DNA from: Adlercreutzia equolifaciens DSM 19450 | GTDB taxonomy: Bacteria > Actinomycetota > Coriobacteriia > Coriobacteriales > Eggerthellaceae | Length of the DNA: 64,000 bases | Direction: 5' to 3' | Assembly (NCBI RefSeq): GCF_000478885.1 | Contig: NC_022567.1 | Span: 2,728,001 to 2,792,000 of the forward strand | Shown: piece by piece, positions 32,249 through 40,499 of the stretch | Layout of the letters: every line of letters begins with the position of its first letter | Position numbering within the stretch: position 1 is the stretch's first letter | Translations under genes and position numbers: made by a program | The notes under the pieces: model-generated | The model's database searches: none | Seen by the model: only the letters and a program-made list of their open reading frames with translations | What the model was told of the DNA's origin: nothing

Positions 32249-34582
32249 CTACTCGGCTGTCGGCACGTCGTGCTTCACGCGGTCGTGCTCTTCGGCGCGC
32301 TTGGCGTCGTTGAAGCGGTCGAGCGTGCCCACCAAATAGCCCGTGATGCGGCGAATGCGCTCGAAGGGCTGGTTGTGCTCGTCCTCGGTGCGGCCGCACT
32401 TGGGGCAGACGTCCTCGATGATGCCGTTGTAGCCGCACACCGGATCACGGTCGACCGGATGGTTCACCGAACCGTAGCCCATGCCGCAATCCTTCATGTA
32501 GCGGATGACGCTTTCGAAGGCCTCCAGGTTGTCGGACGGATCGCCGTCAAGCTCGATGTAGCTGATGTGACCGCCGTTGGTGAGCGCGTGGTAGGGCGCC
32601 TCCAGGGCGATCTTGTCGTAGGCGGAGATGTCGAAGTACACCGGCACGTGGAAGCCGTTGGTGTAGTAGTCGCGGTCGGTCACGCCAGGGATAACGCCGT
32701 AGCGGGCGCGGTCGATGCGAACGAAGCGGCCGGAAAGGCCCTCGGCCGGCGTGGCGATGAGCGTGTAGTTCATGCCGCGCTCCTTCGACACGCGGTCGCA
32801 GTAGGAGCGCATATGGCCGACGATCTCCAGACCCAGACGCTGGGCCTCGGCCGACTGGCCGTGATGCTGGCCGGTAAGCGCCACCAGGCACTCGGCCAGG
32901 CCGATGAAGCCCGTGGTCAGCGTGCCGTGCTTCAGCACCTCGCGCTGCTCGTCGGTGGGCGAGAGTTTCTCGGAATCGATCCAAACGCCCTGGCCCATGA
33001 GGAACGGCGCGTTGTACACGTGCTTGCGAGCCTGAATCTCGAAGCGCTCATCCAGCTGGGCAGTCACCAGCTGCAGCTTGGAATCGAGCAGATCGAAGAA
33101 CAGGTCGATGTCGCCCTTGGCGCGAATGGCCAGACGGGGCAGGTTGATAGACGTGAACGACAGGTTGCCGCGGCCGGGCGTCACCTCGCGGTCGGGATCG
33201 TACACATTGCCCATGACGCGGGTGCGGCAGCCCATATACGCGATCTCGGTTTCCGGCGTGCCCTTGTAGTACTGGGCGTTGAACGGGGCATCCAGGAAGG
33301 AGAAGTTCGGGAACAGGCGCTTGGCCGAGCAGTGCATGGCCAGTTTGAACAGGTCGTAGTTCGGATCCTCCGGATTGTAGTTCACGCCTTCCTTCACGCG
33401 GAAGATCTGCACGGGGAAGATGGGCGTCTCGCCGGAGCCCAGACCCTCTTCCGTGGCCAGCAGCATGTTCTTGATGACCATGCGGCCCTCGGGGGAGGTG
33501 TCCATGCCGTAGTTCACCGAGCTGAACGGCGTCTGCGCGCCGGCGCGGGAATGCATGGTGTTCAAGTTGTGCACCAGCGCCTCCATGGCCTGGAAGGTCT
33601 GGCGGTCGGTGTCGCGGGAGGCGTTCTTCTCGGCGTAGGCCACCACGCGCTCGGCCGTAGCGGCATCGACGCCGCCCTCAACGAGCCCGGCCACCACGGC
33701 AGCGCGGAACTCCGGATCCATCTCGAGGCTGGCAACCGTGCCGGTCTCGCTTTCCACACGGGCAAGCAGATTCTCAGCGAAAGAGCGATCGTCGGCGATG
33801 TCGGTCAGAAGATCGACAGCCTCGGCCACGTGCTTCTTGAACAGGCGGCGGTACGTCTTGCCCACGCCCACGGCCAGGCCGTAATCGAAGTCGCACACCG
33901 ACTGGCCGCCGTGCTGGTCGTTCTGGTTCGACTGAATGGCGATGCAGGCAAGCGCGGCGTAGCTGGAGATGTCGTTGGGCTCGCGCAGCACGCCGTGACC
34001 GGTCGAGAAGCCGCCCTTGAAGAGCTTCCGCAGCTCAATCTGGCAGCAGGTGGTGGTCAGCGTGTAGAAGTCCATGTCGTGAATGTGGATATCGCCCTCG
34101 CGGTGCGCCTTGGCGAAGCGCGGATCGATGACGCACATCTCGTAGAACTGCTTGGCCGATTCGGAGCCATACTTCAGCATGGTGCCCATGGCGGTATCGG
34201 CGTCGATGTTGGCGTTCTCGCGCTTCATGTCGGAATCGGCGGCCTTGGAGAAGGTGATGTCCTTCAGCGTTTGGATGAGGCGGGAGTTCACGTCGCGCAC
34301 GCGGCTGCGCTCGGCACGGTAGAGGATGTAGGCCTTGGCGGTCTGCACGAAGCCGGACTCGATGAGGGTTTCCTCCACGAGATCCTGCACGCCCTCGACC
34401 GTCGGGGTACCCTCGATGGCGCCGCTCTCAAGCTTCTCGACGACCGTGGCGGCAATCTGCTCGGCGGTGGCGCGATCCTGCATGGCCGCGCACGCCTGGA
34501 AGGATTTTTCCACCGCATCGGCGATCTTCTGGGGATGGAATTCCGCCGTGCGTCCGTCGCGCTTGATGATGGTCTTCACCAT
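32249..34582 (-). CDS. nrdD: Anaerobic (class III) ribonucleoside-triphosphate reductase
   Basis: A 777-residue enzyme. An ATP-cone regulatory domain (MVKTIIKRDGRTAEFHPQKI and on) is followed by the glycyl-radical barrel. Near the C-terminus two cysteine pairs bind zinc (DPVCGYNG and VCPKCGRTE), and the radical glycine is G748 in RRITGYLVGTLDRF. It makes deoxynucleotides without oxygen and needs the NrdG activase at 13413-14075. Two NrdR boxes lie upstream and a terminator downstream, so it is a single-gene unit. Confidence 0.96.
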   Translation of the reverse strand: MVKTIIKRDGRTAEFHPQKIADAVEKSFQACAAMQDRATAEQIAATVVEKLESGAIEGTPTVEGVQDLVEETLIESGFVQTAKAYILYRAERSRVRDVNSRLIQTLKDITFSKAADSDMKRENANIDADTAMGTMLKYGSESAKQFYEMCVIDPRFAKAHREGDIHIHDMDFYTLTTTCCQIELRKLFKGGFSTGHGVLREPNDISSYAALACIAIQSNQNDQHGGQSVCDFDYGLAVGVGKTYRRLFKKHVAEAVDLLTDIADDRSFAENLLARVESETGTVASLEMDPEFRAAVVAGLVEGGVDAATAERVVAYAEKNASRDTDRQTFQAMEALVHNLNTMHSRAGAQTPFSSVNYGMDTSPEGRMVIKNMLLATEEGLGSGETPIFPVQIFRVKEGVNYNPEDPNYDLFKLAMHCSAKRLFPNFSFLDAPFNAQYYKGTPETEIAYMGCRTRVMGNVYDPDREVTPGRGNLSFTSINLPRLAIRAKGDIDLFFDLLDSKLQLVTAQLDERFEIQARKHVYNAPFLMGQGVWIDSEKLSPTDEQREVLKHGTLTTGFIGLAECLVALTGQHHGQSAEAQRLGLEIVGHMRSYCDRVSKERGMNYTLIATPAEGLSGRFVRIDRARYGVIPGVTDRDYYTNGFHVPVYFDISAYDKIALEAPYHALTNGGHISYIELDGDPSDNLEAFESVIRYMKDCGMGYGSVNHPVDRDPVCGYNGIIEDVCPKCGRTEDEHNQPFERIRRITGYLVGTLDRFNDAKRAEEHDRVKHDVPTAE

Positions 34583-34775
34583 AACTTCCTACATCCTTTC
34601 TTCGGCGCGGCTCCCGCACCGTATTCGCACCGCTCATCGCGGCCTTGCCAACCACAACATGCAGAAACGCGGCAATGTTTTCCCCACTGCCACCTTTCGC
34701 AATTACCAAGGGGGTAAACCCGCTTTTCGCCTTTATTTGCTCACCGGCTTTCCACAGGTTATTCACCATTGAAAC

Positions 34776-34823
34776 CACAATATATTGTGTTTTGTAGTTC
34801 CAAGGGCGGATACATATAGTACT
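34776..34823 (-). promoter_or_regulatory. Pair of NrdR boxes
   Basis: CACAATATATTGTG (34776-34789) is a perfect palindrome matching the core of the NrdR consensus. A degenerate second box with core ACATATAGT (34812-34820) is centred about 33 bases away, close to the three-helical-turn spacing NrdR needs. The second overlaps a TATA-rich -10 region. Confidence 0.7.
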
Positions 34824-34909
34824 CGCGAAACTGTTCGGGCGCAATCGAACAAGATGTGTTTTTCGGCACCGGAAAAGAACAGAATTAATTTCGACGTACG
34901 GTCAATTAT

Positions 34910-34931
34910 CTTCCTGGTCATCATTAGGAAG
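34910..34931 (-). terminator. Hairpin after the ECF S-component gene
   Basis: CTTCCT and AGGAAG form a 6-bp stem with a 10-nt loop, 3 bases beyond the stop codon, followed on the minus strand by ATAATT. Weak. Confidence 0.35.
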
Positions 34932-34933
34932 CG

Positions 34934-35758
34934 CTAACGCGACCGATTGAGCAAGCCGTATTTCACACGCACGCGAGCGAGCTGATCGAGCAGCGGGTTC
35001 GCCACAACCAGCAGCGTGAGAGCCGTGGCCACCCCGTGGATCGCGTTCACCGGCAAGCCGGCGAGGTACACCGTTGCTGCCAGCTCCGGCGTAGGAGCCG
35101 TGGAAAGGTAGAAGAACGTGGAGGTATCCAGAATGGGACCCGCAAGCCCCACGATAAGCACGAACCCCGTGACCGCCAACGCAATGCGGCGCGGCCAGGA
35201 AAGGTTCGCCCGCGGGAACACACGAGCATCGGCAAGCAGCCCCGCCACAAGCCCCACCACGCCGAAGGCGAGCATCTGCCAGGGCGTCCAGGGCCCTTGC
35301 CCGAAGATGAAGTTACTGGCGAGCGCCGCCACGGAGCCCACGAGAAAACCGGTCTGGGGGCCAGCGGCGATGCCTGCGATCATAATGATAGCGGCCATGG
35401 GCTTGAAGTGCGGCACCCAGACGAACGCCGCGCGTGCCGCCACGGCGAGAGCCGTGAGCACGGCCACCACGGCGATCTCGCGCGCTGTCGGGCGACGCCC
35501 TTCGAAGGCAACGAAGAAGGGCACGATGGCGTACAGAACGATGAGCGTACCGGAGAGGTAGTAGCCGTTGCCCGGAATGCCCATGCCCACGACTACGGTC
35601 AGCGGGGCGAGCACCAGCGCCGCGAGAATCGTCAGCAGCGTTTTGGCGCGGGCGCGGCAACGCTCGCGAGAGGGCTCGGCAGGGCGCGGCGAAGCTCCTT
35701 CACCGTCATGCGAAGGAGCAGAGGCGCGATGACGCGCGTCTTCGGTCAACTTCGGCAC
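34934..35758 (-). CDS. ECF transporter S component
   Basis: The start is taken as GTG 35758, overlapping the ATPase stop, because GGAG precedes it and the open frame further up is the shadow of the ATPase. The 274-residue protein has a charged N-terminus (about 1-45) and then six membrane helices. GIPGNGYYLSGTLIVLYAIV is followed by VWVPHFKPMAAIIMIAGIAA and FIFGQGPWTPWQMLAFGVVG, which match the substrate-binding S units of energy-coupling factor importers (the W-T-P-W-Q-M loop is characteristic). The vitamin or metal bound is not identifiable here. Confidence 0.82.
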   Translation of the reverse strand: MPKLTEDARHRASAPSHDGEGASPRPAEPSRERCRARAKTLLTILAALVLAPLTVVVGMGIPGNGYYLSGTLIVLYAIVPFFVAFEGRRPTAREIAVVAVLTALAVAARAAFVWVPHFKPMAAIIMIAGIAAGPQTGFLVGSVAALASNFIFGQGPWTPWQMLAFGVVGLVAGLLADARVFPRANLSWPRRIALAVTGFVLIVGLAGPILDTSTFFYLSTAPTPELAATVYLAGLPVNAIHGVATALTLLVVANPLLDQLARVRVKYGLLNRSR

Positions 35759-37740
35759 AGCTCCACCACCTCTTCCACGGTGACGGCGTTTTCGAAGAGC
35801 CCACGGCTTATACGATTGGCCGCCGTGGTGTAGAAGCTGTTCGACGCGAAGAACCGCCGGGGCGGGTTGGTCGTCACCGCGTCTCCGTCGAAGAACAGCG
35901 CGCACCGGTCGGCATAGCTGGCGCAGAATTCAATGTCGTGGGACACCATGAGCACGGTCGTGCCCCGAGCAGTCAAGCTTCGCAGCAACGCGGCGAGCTT
36001 CTCCTTGAAGAAAGCGTCGAGTCCCTTGGTCGGCTCATCGAGCAGCAACAGCCGCGGCTCGTTCAGTAGCACCTTGGCCAACGCCGCCCGCTGCACCTCG
36101 CCACCGGACAGGTCGAAGGGATGAGCGTCAAGCAGCGGCACAATGTCTGTCAGCGCCGCCACTTCCCTCACCGCCGCCGTGCGCTGCTCTGCCGTGAGGC
36201 CGCGACCGTCCAGCATCTCTTCCAAATCTCCCCGAACGGTCTTCTTCACCATAAGGTTCAGTGGATCTTGCGGAAGCATAGCCACCCCGCCGCGGAACAG
36301 CTCGGCCTTCTTCCAATCCTTCAGCCGTCGCCCAAACACGGTGATCTTCCCGCGATAGGGCCGCGCGACGCCGCAGATGGCGCGCAGCATCGTCGACTTC
36401 CCCGTGCCGTTGCCGCCCACCACCGCGAACAACGACCCCTCCGGCACGATCAACGTCGTCCCCCGCAGCACATCGGCGCCATCACGCTCATAGCGGAACC
36501 ACACATCCCGCAGCTCCACCGCCGCCCGCGCGGGCGCCGAGCCGCAAGCCTCCCCCGCCGGAAGCGCCCAACGACGCGGCGGAAAAGCCGCCACCTCGTC
36601 CGCCAGCCAAGCCCGCCCCTCCCGCACAGTAAGAGGAGCTTCAACCTGCAAAGCCACTCCCTCTTCAACTATGGAAGAGTAGGGCCGCCGCAGTGAGGAG
36701 GGGGTCCGCGCGCAGTTCATTGAAGTGCATACAGAAACGTCAGTGGCCCTCGAAGAGCCCTGCACTTCAATGCTGTTTGAGCACGGCGCCCCCTCCCCGC
36801 TGCGGCGGCCCGGCCGATCGCACGGCGCCCCCCTCCCGACAGCGCGGGCCGGAGGAACGCACGGCGCCCCCTCCCCGCTGCGGCGGGCCGGCCGATCGCA
36901 CGGCGCCCCCCTCCCGACAGCGCGGGCCGGAGGAACGCACGGCGCCCCCTCCCCGCTGCGGCGGCCCGGCCGACCTTCCACACCCCAAGCAATCCGTGCC
37001 GCTGCCGGCAGCGCCAGCGCCATCGGGCTGCCCGCACGATGCAGCTGGCCCGCGACAGCCCGCGGCTCCCCGTCGGCGACGACGCGCCCCTCCTCCAGCA
37101 CCACCACGCGGTCGGTCAGCCCATACACCTCTTCCAGTCGATGCTCGCTCATAACCACCGTCGTCCCCAGCTCGCGATTGATCCGGTGCACCGTAGCCAG
37201 AAAGTCGCTGGCGGCAATGGGATCCAGCTGGCTCGTGGGCTCGTCCAGGACCAGCACATCGGGTCGAGCCGCCATGACCGACGCCAGGTTCAGCAGCTGT
37301 TTCTGACCGCCCGAAAGCTCGCCCACGTTCTTATGAAACCAGTGCTGGATGCCGAAGTAGCTGGCCATTTCCGCCACGCGCAAGCGCATGGTGCGCTCGT
37401 CGCAGCCGAGGCTTTCCAAGACGAAGGCCAGCTCGTGCCACACCTTGTCGGTCACAATCTGCGCATCGGGGTCTTGCATGACGAAACCGATGCGAGCCAC
37501 TTGCTCGCGTTCGGGCGCATCAGCGAGAGGCACACCATCGAACAGCACCCGCCCGCTTTGGTTCCCATGGGGAGCGAGCGCCGACTTGAACTGGCGCAAG
37601 AGCGTTGTCTTCCCACAGCCGCTCTGCCCACATACCAGCACAAACTGGCCCGGCTCAATGGCCACAGAGACATCGCGAAGGGCATCGCGAGGCGCTTCCG
37701 GGTAGCGAAACGTCAGCTCTTCGAAAGCGAATAGCGCCAC
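35746..37740 (-). CDS. ECF transporter ATPase, two fused ABC domains (EcfA-EcfA')
   Basis: Start at GTG 37740 (VALFAFEELTFRYPEAPRDA), with GGAGGGAGG upstream; open frame further right is a shadow of ecfT. The 664-residue protein has ABC domain 1 (Walker A CGQSGCGKTTL, signature LSGGQKQLLNLA, Walker B VLVLDEPTSQLD) and domain 2 (VGGNGTGKSTML, DLSGGEVQRAALAKVL, LLLLDEPTKGLD). Between them is a linker of about 130 residues containing 13-residue repeats encoded by a GC-rich minisatellite. Fused EcfA pairs are known in Actinobacteria. The linker repeat is unusual. The gene overlaps ecfT and the S-component gene. Confidence 0.9.
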   Translation of the reverse strand: MALFAFEELTFRYPEAPRDALRDVSVAIEPGQFVLVCGQSGCGKTTLLRQFKSALAPHGNQSGRVLFDGVPLADAPEREQVARIGFVMQDPDAQIVTDKVWHELAFVLESLGCDERTMRLRVAEMASYFGIQHWFHKNVGELSGGQKQLLNLASVMAARPDVLVLDEPTSQLDPIAASDFLATVHRINRELGTTVVMSEHRLEEVYGLTDRVVVLEEGRVVADGEPRAVAGQLHRAGSPMALALPAAARIAWGVEGRPGRRSGEGAPCVPPARAVGRGAPCDRPARRSGEGAPCVPPARAVGRGAPCDRPGRRSGEGAPCSNSIEVQGSSRATDVSVCTSMNCARTPSSLRRPYSSIVEEGVALQVEAPLTVREGRAWLADEVAAFPPRRWALPAGEACGSAPARAAVELRDVWFRYERDGADVLRGTTLIVPEGSLFAVVGGNGTGKSTMLRAICGVARPYRGKITVFGRRLKDWKKAELFRGGVAMLPQDPLNLMVKKTVRGDLEEMLDGRGLTAEQRTAAVREVAALTDIVPLLDAHPFDLSGGEVQRAALAKVLLNEPRLLLLDEPTKGLDAFFKEKLAALLRSLTARGTTVLMVSHDIEFCASYADRCALFFDGDAVTTNPPRRFFASNSFYTTAANRISRGLFENAVTVEEVVELCRS
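36782..36973. repeat. 39-bp minisatellite inside the ECF ATPase linker
   Basis: Five 39-base units in an A-B-A-B-A order start at 36782, 36821, 36860, 36899 and 36938, each beginning CACGGCGCC. They encode alternating SGEGAPCVPPARA and VGRGAPCDRPARR on the coding strand. The unit length is a multiple of three, so changes in copy number keep frame. Both strands are open through the array. Confidence 0.9.
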
Positions 37741-38624
37741 AACGCCCTCCCTCCGCAATTGATAACCGCCGGAATAGCCAGAAAGGCGCCGTAGCAAACG
37801 GCCCCAACAAGCACGGCCGCACTCGCAGAGGGCCATACGATTGTCGGGAAGTACGTGACCGCGAACCCTCCCTGCACGAGCGCAACCACCGCCCCAGCGG
37901 CAAGCGCAACCATCACTCCGGCCAGCACCGTATCGCGCGTCTCCCAGCGGAAGAGCGCGAAATGGGTGCGCCCCCGCAGCCCGAAGCCGCGGGCCGTCAT
38001 AGAGTCGGCAGCCACGACGGCACCTTCCAAAGCGTCGGCCGACAGCAACAAGAGAACGCTGCCTCCGTCGCGCACGCGCGCTGCCACAGAGGCGCCTTCC
38101 GCTGGGCCTTTCCCAATGCAGGCGCGAGCCGTCATGAGGGCGTCGGCTTTGCGGCGATAGCTCGGCACAAGGCGCAGCACCATGATGAGCGTGAGCGATA
38201 ACGCCGGAATGGCGCGGCCGAACAGATAAGCGAACTTGTCCGAGGTCATAACTAGGTGATAAGAGGCGAACCACAGCATCATAGCCACGAGCATAAGCCC
38301 CGTAGAGGAGCCCAAAGCTAGCGCTTCCAGCGTATAGGGCCGGCTGCCCCACCAGCGAAAGAGCACCGTGGCCCCCTGCGTGTTGAACAGCGGAGCCGAC
38401 AGCGTCACCACAAGCAGCACCACCGCGAGCCCCCCGATGAAGCGCCAGGCTTCGCGGCCGCGGAACGTCAGGTAGCACACAGCCGCAAAAAGAACGGATA
38501 TCGCCTGGCAGATTGGATTAGCGAGCACCACGGAAAGCACGATAGCCCCCGCGAAGAAGCCGAACGTCACCACGGGATGCAGAGACGCAAAGGCGCAACG
38601 GCCTTGGTATGGCAGGGTGCTCAT
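37713..38624 (-). CDS. ecfT: ECF transporter transmembrane T component
   Basis: A 303-residue protein with five hydrophobic segments. It carries the two short Ala-Arg-Gly motifs that couple EcfT to the ATPases: MTARACIGKGP (about 163-173) and MTARGFGLRGRTHFAL (about 207-222). It starts at 38624 and its end overlaps the ATPase start by 28 bases. Together with the two neighbours it forms a group I ECF importer. Confidence 0.88.
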   Translation of the reverse strand: MSTLPYQGRCAFASLHPVVTFGFFAGAIVLSVVLANPICQAISVLFAAVCYLTFRGREAWRFIGGLAVVLLVVTLSAPLFNTQGATVLFRWWGSRPYTLEALALGSSTGLMLVAMMLWFASYHLVMTSDKFAYLFGRAIPALSLTLIMVLRLVPSYRRKADALMTARACIGKGPAEGASVAARVRDGGSVLLLLSADALEGAVVAADSMTARGFGLRGRTHFALFRWETRDTVLAGVMVALAAGAVVALVQGGFAVTYFPTIVWPSASAAVLVGAVCYGAFLAIPAVINCGGRALWRYSLSKS

Positions 38625-38651
38625 GGGCGACGCGGCTTCTCGGCGAGAACC

Positions 38652-39560
38652 TTACAGGACCGGTGCCACATCGAGGCCCGCAACGGTGGCGGCCAGCACA
38701 CCGGTGTAAGCCGGGGTCGCCTGACCGGCGGCGCGCAGGAACTGGACGCCGGCCGCGCGCAGCTCAAGAGCCGCGGGCATCATGGTGTCGGGGCTGTAGT
38801 AGGGGTTCTCGGCCGTGGGGCCCTGTTGCTTGGCGTCGCGCTGGAACACCTGCAGCGTGGCCGCAAGACACAAGTCCGCCCCCCGGGCCTCCAACGCCTC
38901 GCGGGCCGTATCGGCCAAGCTGCGCACCTGGCTCGGCGCGGCCAGCGTCGAGAAGCCGGCCACCGCCGCGCCGTATTCCACCATCACTTCCACGGCCTCG
39001 CGCCAGGTACCCCGGCCGCTCGTCAGCACGCCGTCGCCCTGCACGTCCACCGACGCGATGATAGGAGCATCGGTCACCTTGCGCAGACCCATGAGCGCGC
39101 ACTTCAGATCATCGGCCGTCGTGAACCCGTTCAAAAAGAACGCGTCGAAAGCGCGGCCATCGAACAATTGCGCCGCGCGGACGTACTGGTCGCGATTTTC
39201 CACAAGCGACGCCTTGGAGTCGGGATCCAGCGGCAGACCGCAGGGAGCGATTTCCACAAGCGTGTGCTGAGGTTTGAACTCCGCCATGACCGCAAGAGCC
39301 GCCTCAGCCAGCGCTTCGCCTTTGCCCTCGGCACCAACGGCCACCAAGCGCGCCGGCGTGAAATCGGCCACAGGGGTGACAAGGCACTGCGGGCCGGCCA
39401 CCGCTTCCATACGGTAGGCCTCCTCGATGGTTTCCGGCTCCACGAACAGCGCGAGCGCCTGATCGCGCGCCGACTCGATGCCAGCCCGACGCAGGGCCTC
39501 CTGAATCGGCGACGAAACGACGAGCATATCCTTGCCAAAGCGCAGCGCGAGATCGGCCAT
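38652..39560 (-). CDS. Homocysteine S-methyltransferase-like protein
   Basis: Start at 39560 (MADLALRFGKDMLVVSSPIQ) with GGAAAGGA upstream. The 302-residue protein has the barrel pattern of the family: ETIEEAYRMEAVAG, LVTPVADFTPARLVAVGAEG, FFLNGFTTADDLKCALMGLR and VMVEYGAAVAGFSTLA. The Cys-Cys zinc motif (GGCCG) expected near the C-terminus is missing; the matching place reads TPAYTGVLAATV. It may therefore use another methyl acceptor or have lost activity. It lies 27 bases upstream of ecfT on the same strand, so the ECF substrate could be a methyl-cycle cofactor, which is only a guess. Confidence 0.6.
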   Translation of the reverse strand: MADLALRFGKDMLVVSSPIQEALRRAGIESARDQALALFVEPETIEEAYRMEAVAGPQCLVTPVADFTPARLVAVGAEGKGEALAEAALAVMAEFKPQHTLVEIAPCGLPLDPDSKASLVENRDQYVRAAQLFDGRAFDAFFLNGFTTADDLKCALMGLRKVTDAPIIASVDVQGDGVLTSGRGTWREAVEVMVEYGAAVAGFSTLAAPSQVRSLADTAREALEARGADLCLAATLQVFQRDAKQQGPTAENPYYSPDTMMPAALELRAAGVQFLRAAGQATPAYTGVLAATVAGLDVAPVL

Positions 39561-40012
39561 GGGGGTTCCTTTCCACGAATTTGTTGCCTTCCATGATACA
39601 AGATTGCTCGCGGGAGAAACCTTTTTCGACATGAACCCCTTCCAAATGATCTTTTGCGACCGCCGTGCATCCTACGTCCTAGAGCGTGGCAAAATCAAAC
39701 AACCAGGGGGGTGACATTCTTATTCGTCCATAACACCGTCGTGCATTCTGCGCATCGTTTCGTCCATTCAAAAGGCGCTTTCCGATGCCGAGGGCCCTGC
39801 ATCAACGAAGGAAGACAGAAGGCTCGGAAAGGAGGGAGACAGGCAATCTGAAAACTTTCTTATTGAATGTGAAGAAAATTCTCGGAGGGCGAACGGGCTT
39901 CTGGCGCGGGTAAACGGGCTCTGACAAGGGGTTATGTGCTATTCACCGTCGAATTGGCACCGTTCTTCGTGGAAAATGAAGCACATTATGGTGACCAAAA
40001 CAAGTCTTGACC
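39561..40012. other. Intergenic region of about 450 bases without a recognised gene
   Basis: It contains the upstream region of the methyltransferase-like gene (a TTGATT/TAGGAT pair with 18-base spacing on the minus strand is a possible promoter) and then AT-richer DNA with no convincing frame, repeat or RNA fold up to the promoter at 39991-40018. Confidence 0.5.
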
Positions 40013-40018
40013 TATAAT
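39991..40018 (+). promoter_or_regulatory. Promoter of the C-rich small RNA
   Basis: TATAAT at 40013-40018 with GTGACC at 39991-39996 (16-base spacing). Transcription would begin near 40025. Confidence 0.55.
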
Positions 40019-40024
40019 TCGTTT

Positions 40025-40157
40025 CAGCGATTTGGAAGTTCCCCTGCTTCCATCGCTCTGCTTCAATCCCCTTGAAAGCAGAATGCGGCACTCGATGCCG
40101 CTACCCCCTCCTCCGAGGCGGCGAGGCACCCCTCCTTGCCGCCTCACTTCTTTTTTT
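40025..40157 (+). ncRNA. Candidate C-rich small regulatory RNA
   Basis: About 133 nt that fold as four successive hairpins. Hairpin 1: GCGAT and GGAAG pair with CTTCC and ATCGC around loop TTCCCCTG. Hairpin 2: TCTGCTTC with GAAAGCAGA, loop AATCCCCTT. Hairpin 3: GCGGCA/TGCCGC. Hairpin 4: GAGGCGGC/GCCGCCTC, a terminator followed by a T-rich run with seven consecutive T. The unpaired segments carry CCCCTG, CCCCTT, CCCCCTCCTCC and CCCCTCCTT, which can pair with AGGAGG ribosome-binding sites. C-rich loops recall the actinobacterial 6C RNA and C-rich sRNAs of Firmicutes; homology to either is not claimed. Confidence 0.58.
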
Positions 40158-40265
40158 GGCGCTGCCCTTGAAACAAGCGCCGTGCTCGCGACGATGAGCA
40201 ACCCGCCAACCCTGTTGGCACAAGCCGGTGGAACTGGATCGGAGTTCCGCCGGCTTTTCTTTTGA
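40158..40265 (+). ncRNA. Second hairpin array with terminator (possible second small RNA)
   Basis: Directly after the first terminator come GGCGCT/AGCGCC, TGCTC/GAGCA, GCCAA/TTGGC and then a strong terminator stem AGCCGGTGGAACT/AGTTCCGCCGGCT followed by TTTCTTTT. No separate promoter was seen, so this may be the read-through part of the same transcript. Confidence 0.4.
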
Positions 40266-40299
40266 AAGCTCCAGAAACAGTTTTTAGAAGTTGAGGTAA

Positions 40300-40412
40300 A
40301 GAAAAGTGCGATCGTGCGAGCTTTAAGCAAGCTAGAACTCGCACAATCGCACTTTTCTCTGCACGACAACCCCGAATCAGCGATTCAGACTCGCACAATC
40401 GCACTTTTCTCT
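40300..40412. repeat. Inverted and direct copies of a 21-bp GTGCGA repeat
   Basis: AGAAAAGTGCGATCGTGCGAG (40300-40320) is followed by two direct copies of its near-complement, starting CTCGCACAATCGCACTTTTC, at 40338-40360 and 40390-40412 (52 bases apart). The first two form a long hairpin. Confidence 0.8.
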
Positions 40413-40499
40413 ACCGAGAAGGCAGAAAACTCGGGGGAGTAGGGTTGCGGATGCGGACGAGATCCGTGAACCGGGCTGAAGCGTGCAGCCCGACGGGGG

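Larger units (their letters stand above)
34583..34933 (-). other. nrdD leader and promoter region
   Basis: No gene. With the NrdR boxes at 34776-34823 marking the promoter, the mRNA leader would be about 200-220 nt long. No known riboswitch was recognised in it. Two TTATCCACA-like sequences (TTTCCACAG, TTATTCACC at 34749-34766) resemble weak DnaA boxes but carry mismatches. Confidence 0.5.

Noticed and set aside
34583..34805. Cobalamin-type riboswitch in the nrdD leader
   Set aside because: A GGCAGTGG string recalled the B12 box but the orientation and the remaining conserved blocks do not fit.
36782..36973. CRISPR-like regular repeats
   Set aside because: Units abut without spacers and lie in frame inside a coding gene.
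35746..38478. A 910-codon open frame covering both the ECF ATPase and most of ecfT
   Set aside because: Codons to the right of 37740 read as arginine-rich nonsense and overlap the well-supported EcfT protein. The GTG at 37740 has a strong ribosome-binding site.
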